A stretch of 6,365 nucleotides of DNA from Acinetobacter sp. UBA6641. Lineage in GTDB: Bacteria > Pseudomonadota > Gammaproteobacteria > Pseudomonadales > Moraxellaceae. Positions 5,386 through 6,365 of this stretch are shown here, in pieces. The stretch spans positions 6,702 to 13,066 of the forward strand of contig DKLL01000218.1 of NCBI GenBank assembly GCA_002455755.1. The letters are read 5' to 3'. The position numbers and the translations under genes were made by a program. Within the stretch, counting starts at the first letter, position 1. Each line of letters begins with the position of its first letter. The notes beneath the pieces are model-generated. The model was not told the origin of the DNA. It saw only the letters and a program-made list of their open reading frames with translations, and ran no database searches.

Positions 5386-6365
5386 GTGGCTGTTCATTTT
5401 CTGCATACATCAGACTGGCATCTGGGACAATTCTTTTATAACCATTCACGCCAGTATGAACATGAACAGTTTTTAAGCTGGCTACTTGAACAAATCCAGC
5501 AGAAACAGCCCCATGCATTACTGATCGCCGGTGATATTTTTGATGTCATCAATCCTGCATCCAGCGCGCAAAAACAGCTTTATCAATTCTTGGCCGATGC
5601 CCATGCCCTTGCCCCGCATATGCAAACCCTGATGATTGCCGGTAACCATGACTCGGGCTATCGTATTGAACAGGTCGAGCCCTTACTGGAAAAATACAAT
5701 GCCAGAACCGTCGGCGTAGTTCATAAAAATGAGAAGGGTCAGATTGATTTAGACCGGTTGCTGGTTCCGATTTATGATCAACAGAAACACATTGTGGCCT
5801 GGTGTTTGGCGCTGCCCTTTTTACGTCCGGCAGAAATTACCGGTTTTAATGAACACACCACCAATAGTCAAAATGCGATTGTCTATTTGCACCAGCAACT
5901 GATTGCCGAAGCAAAAAAACGTAAAATGGATGATCAGGCGCTTATTCTGATGTCACATGCGCATATGCAAGGCGGTGAAACATCCGACTCGGAACGCCCG
6001 ATTATTATTGGCAATGAAGAAGCCTTATCGACAGCATTATTTGATGACTGTATTGATTATGTCGCGTTGGGGCATTTGCACAAACCGCAAAAAGTTCAAC
6101 ATGCGCACATTCGTTATAGCGGTTCGCCTATTCCTTTGTCTTTTAGCGAGATTCAATATAAGCATCAGATTGTAGAGGTGCAGATTGATCCGTTAAAGCA
6201 GGATGAATCACGCTTTCAGTTTGAAGCGATTGCCATCCCGCGCTGCATTCAGCTGCATAAAATTCGTGGCGAGCTGAATGAAGTGATGCAAAAACTCAAA
6301 GCCTTGCCCGAAGGTGAAATTGAACAGATTGATCAGCGTGAATATGTGGATATTGAATATCACAC
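5386..6365 (+). CDS. sbcD: Exonuclease SbcCD subunit D, N-terminal part (3' end outside window)
   Basis: Mre11-type metallophosphoesterase, nuclease subunit of SbcCD. With the SbcC ATPase it cuts hairpins and other secondary structures and processes DNA ends and palindromes. The frame is open to the right edge, giving 326 residues of about 400-420 expected, so the C-terminal SbcC-contacting part is outside. It begins (V)AVHFLHTSDWHLGQFFYNHSR. Metal ligands and catalytic residues of the family are all visible: D10 and H12 (SDWHLG), D50 (AGDIFD), N87 and H88 (GNHD), H191 (MSHAHM), H230 and H232 (GHLHKPQ). GSPIPLSFSE follows, as usual for SbcD. The start is GTG at 5386, fixed by an upstream in-frame stop (5371-5373) and GGGG at 5377-5380. 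Translation up to the first conserved motif would be lost with any later start. sbcC would be expected immediately downstream. In the 127 bp before it no convincing promoter is seen; TGATAATTT (5341-5349) is a weak extended -10 candidate. Confidence 0.95.
   Translation, partial: MAVHFLHTSDWHLGQFFYNHSRQYEHEQFLSWLLEQIQQKQPHALLIAGDIFDVINPASSAQKQLYQFLADAHALAPHMQTLMIAGNHDSGYRIEQVEPLLEKYNARTVGVVHKNEKGQIDLDRLLVPIYDQQKHIVAWCLALPFLRPAEITGFNEHTTNSQNAIVYLHQQLIAEAKKRKMDDQALILMSHAHMQGGETSDSERPIIIGNEEALSTALFDDCIDYVALGHLHKPQKVQHAHIRYSGSPIPLSFSEIQYKHQIVEVQIDPLKQDESRFQFEAIAIPRCIQLHKIRGELNEVMQKLKALPEGEIEQIDQREYVDIEYH

Overview
The window looks like chromosomal DNA from a gamma-proteobacterium, most likely Acinetobacter or a close relative. 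The evidence is the low-to-moderate G+C content, the protein signatures (MetG, SbcD, a short PAS-GGDEF protein) and an intergenic repeat with ATGGAT/ATGGAC-looped palindromes, which I recall from Acinetobacter intergenic regions. The genus call rests on pattern recognition, not on a search.

Layout, left to right: (1) the 3' half of metG (methionyl-tRNA synthetase) on the plus strand, open at the left edge, ending in a strong symmetric terminator. (2) An AT-rich gene on the minus strand, convergent with metG, encoding a 346-residue PIN-like protein with a coiled-coil insertion. It looks like an accessory gene with no visible antitoxin partner. (3) A 413-bp gene-free stretch (2168-2580) holding a perfect hairpin, a pair of ATGGAY-loop palindromes, and a degenerate second copy of the leader and start-codon region of the next gene. 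(4) An exported metallo-beta-lactamase-fold hydrolase on the plus strand. (5) A perfect 12-bp symmetric terminator shared with a convergent minus-strand PAS-GGDEF diguanylate cyclase. (6) A 302-bp divergent intergenic region. (7) A small VOC (glyoxalase-fold) protein on the plus strand. (8) The first 326 residues of sbcD on the plus strand, starting at GTG and open at the right edge; sbcC would be expected beyond it.

The genes do not form one operon or an evident single system. metG and sbcD are housekeeping genes, and the genes between them look like independently transcribed single units, two convergent pairs being separated by bidirectional terminators. The segment from about 1127 to 2580 is the most accessory-looking part: an AT-rich PIN-like nuclease candidate next to a repeat-rich spacer. 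I do not see a convincing multi-gene undescribed system. The best candidates for a second look are the solitary PIN-like protein and the duplicated leader flanking the hairpin cluster.
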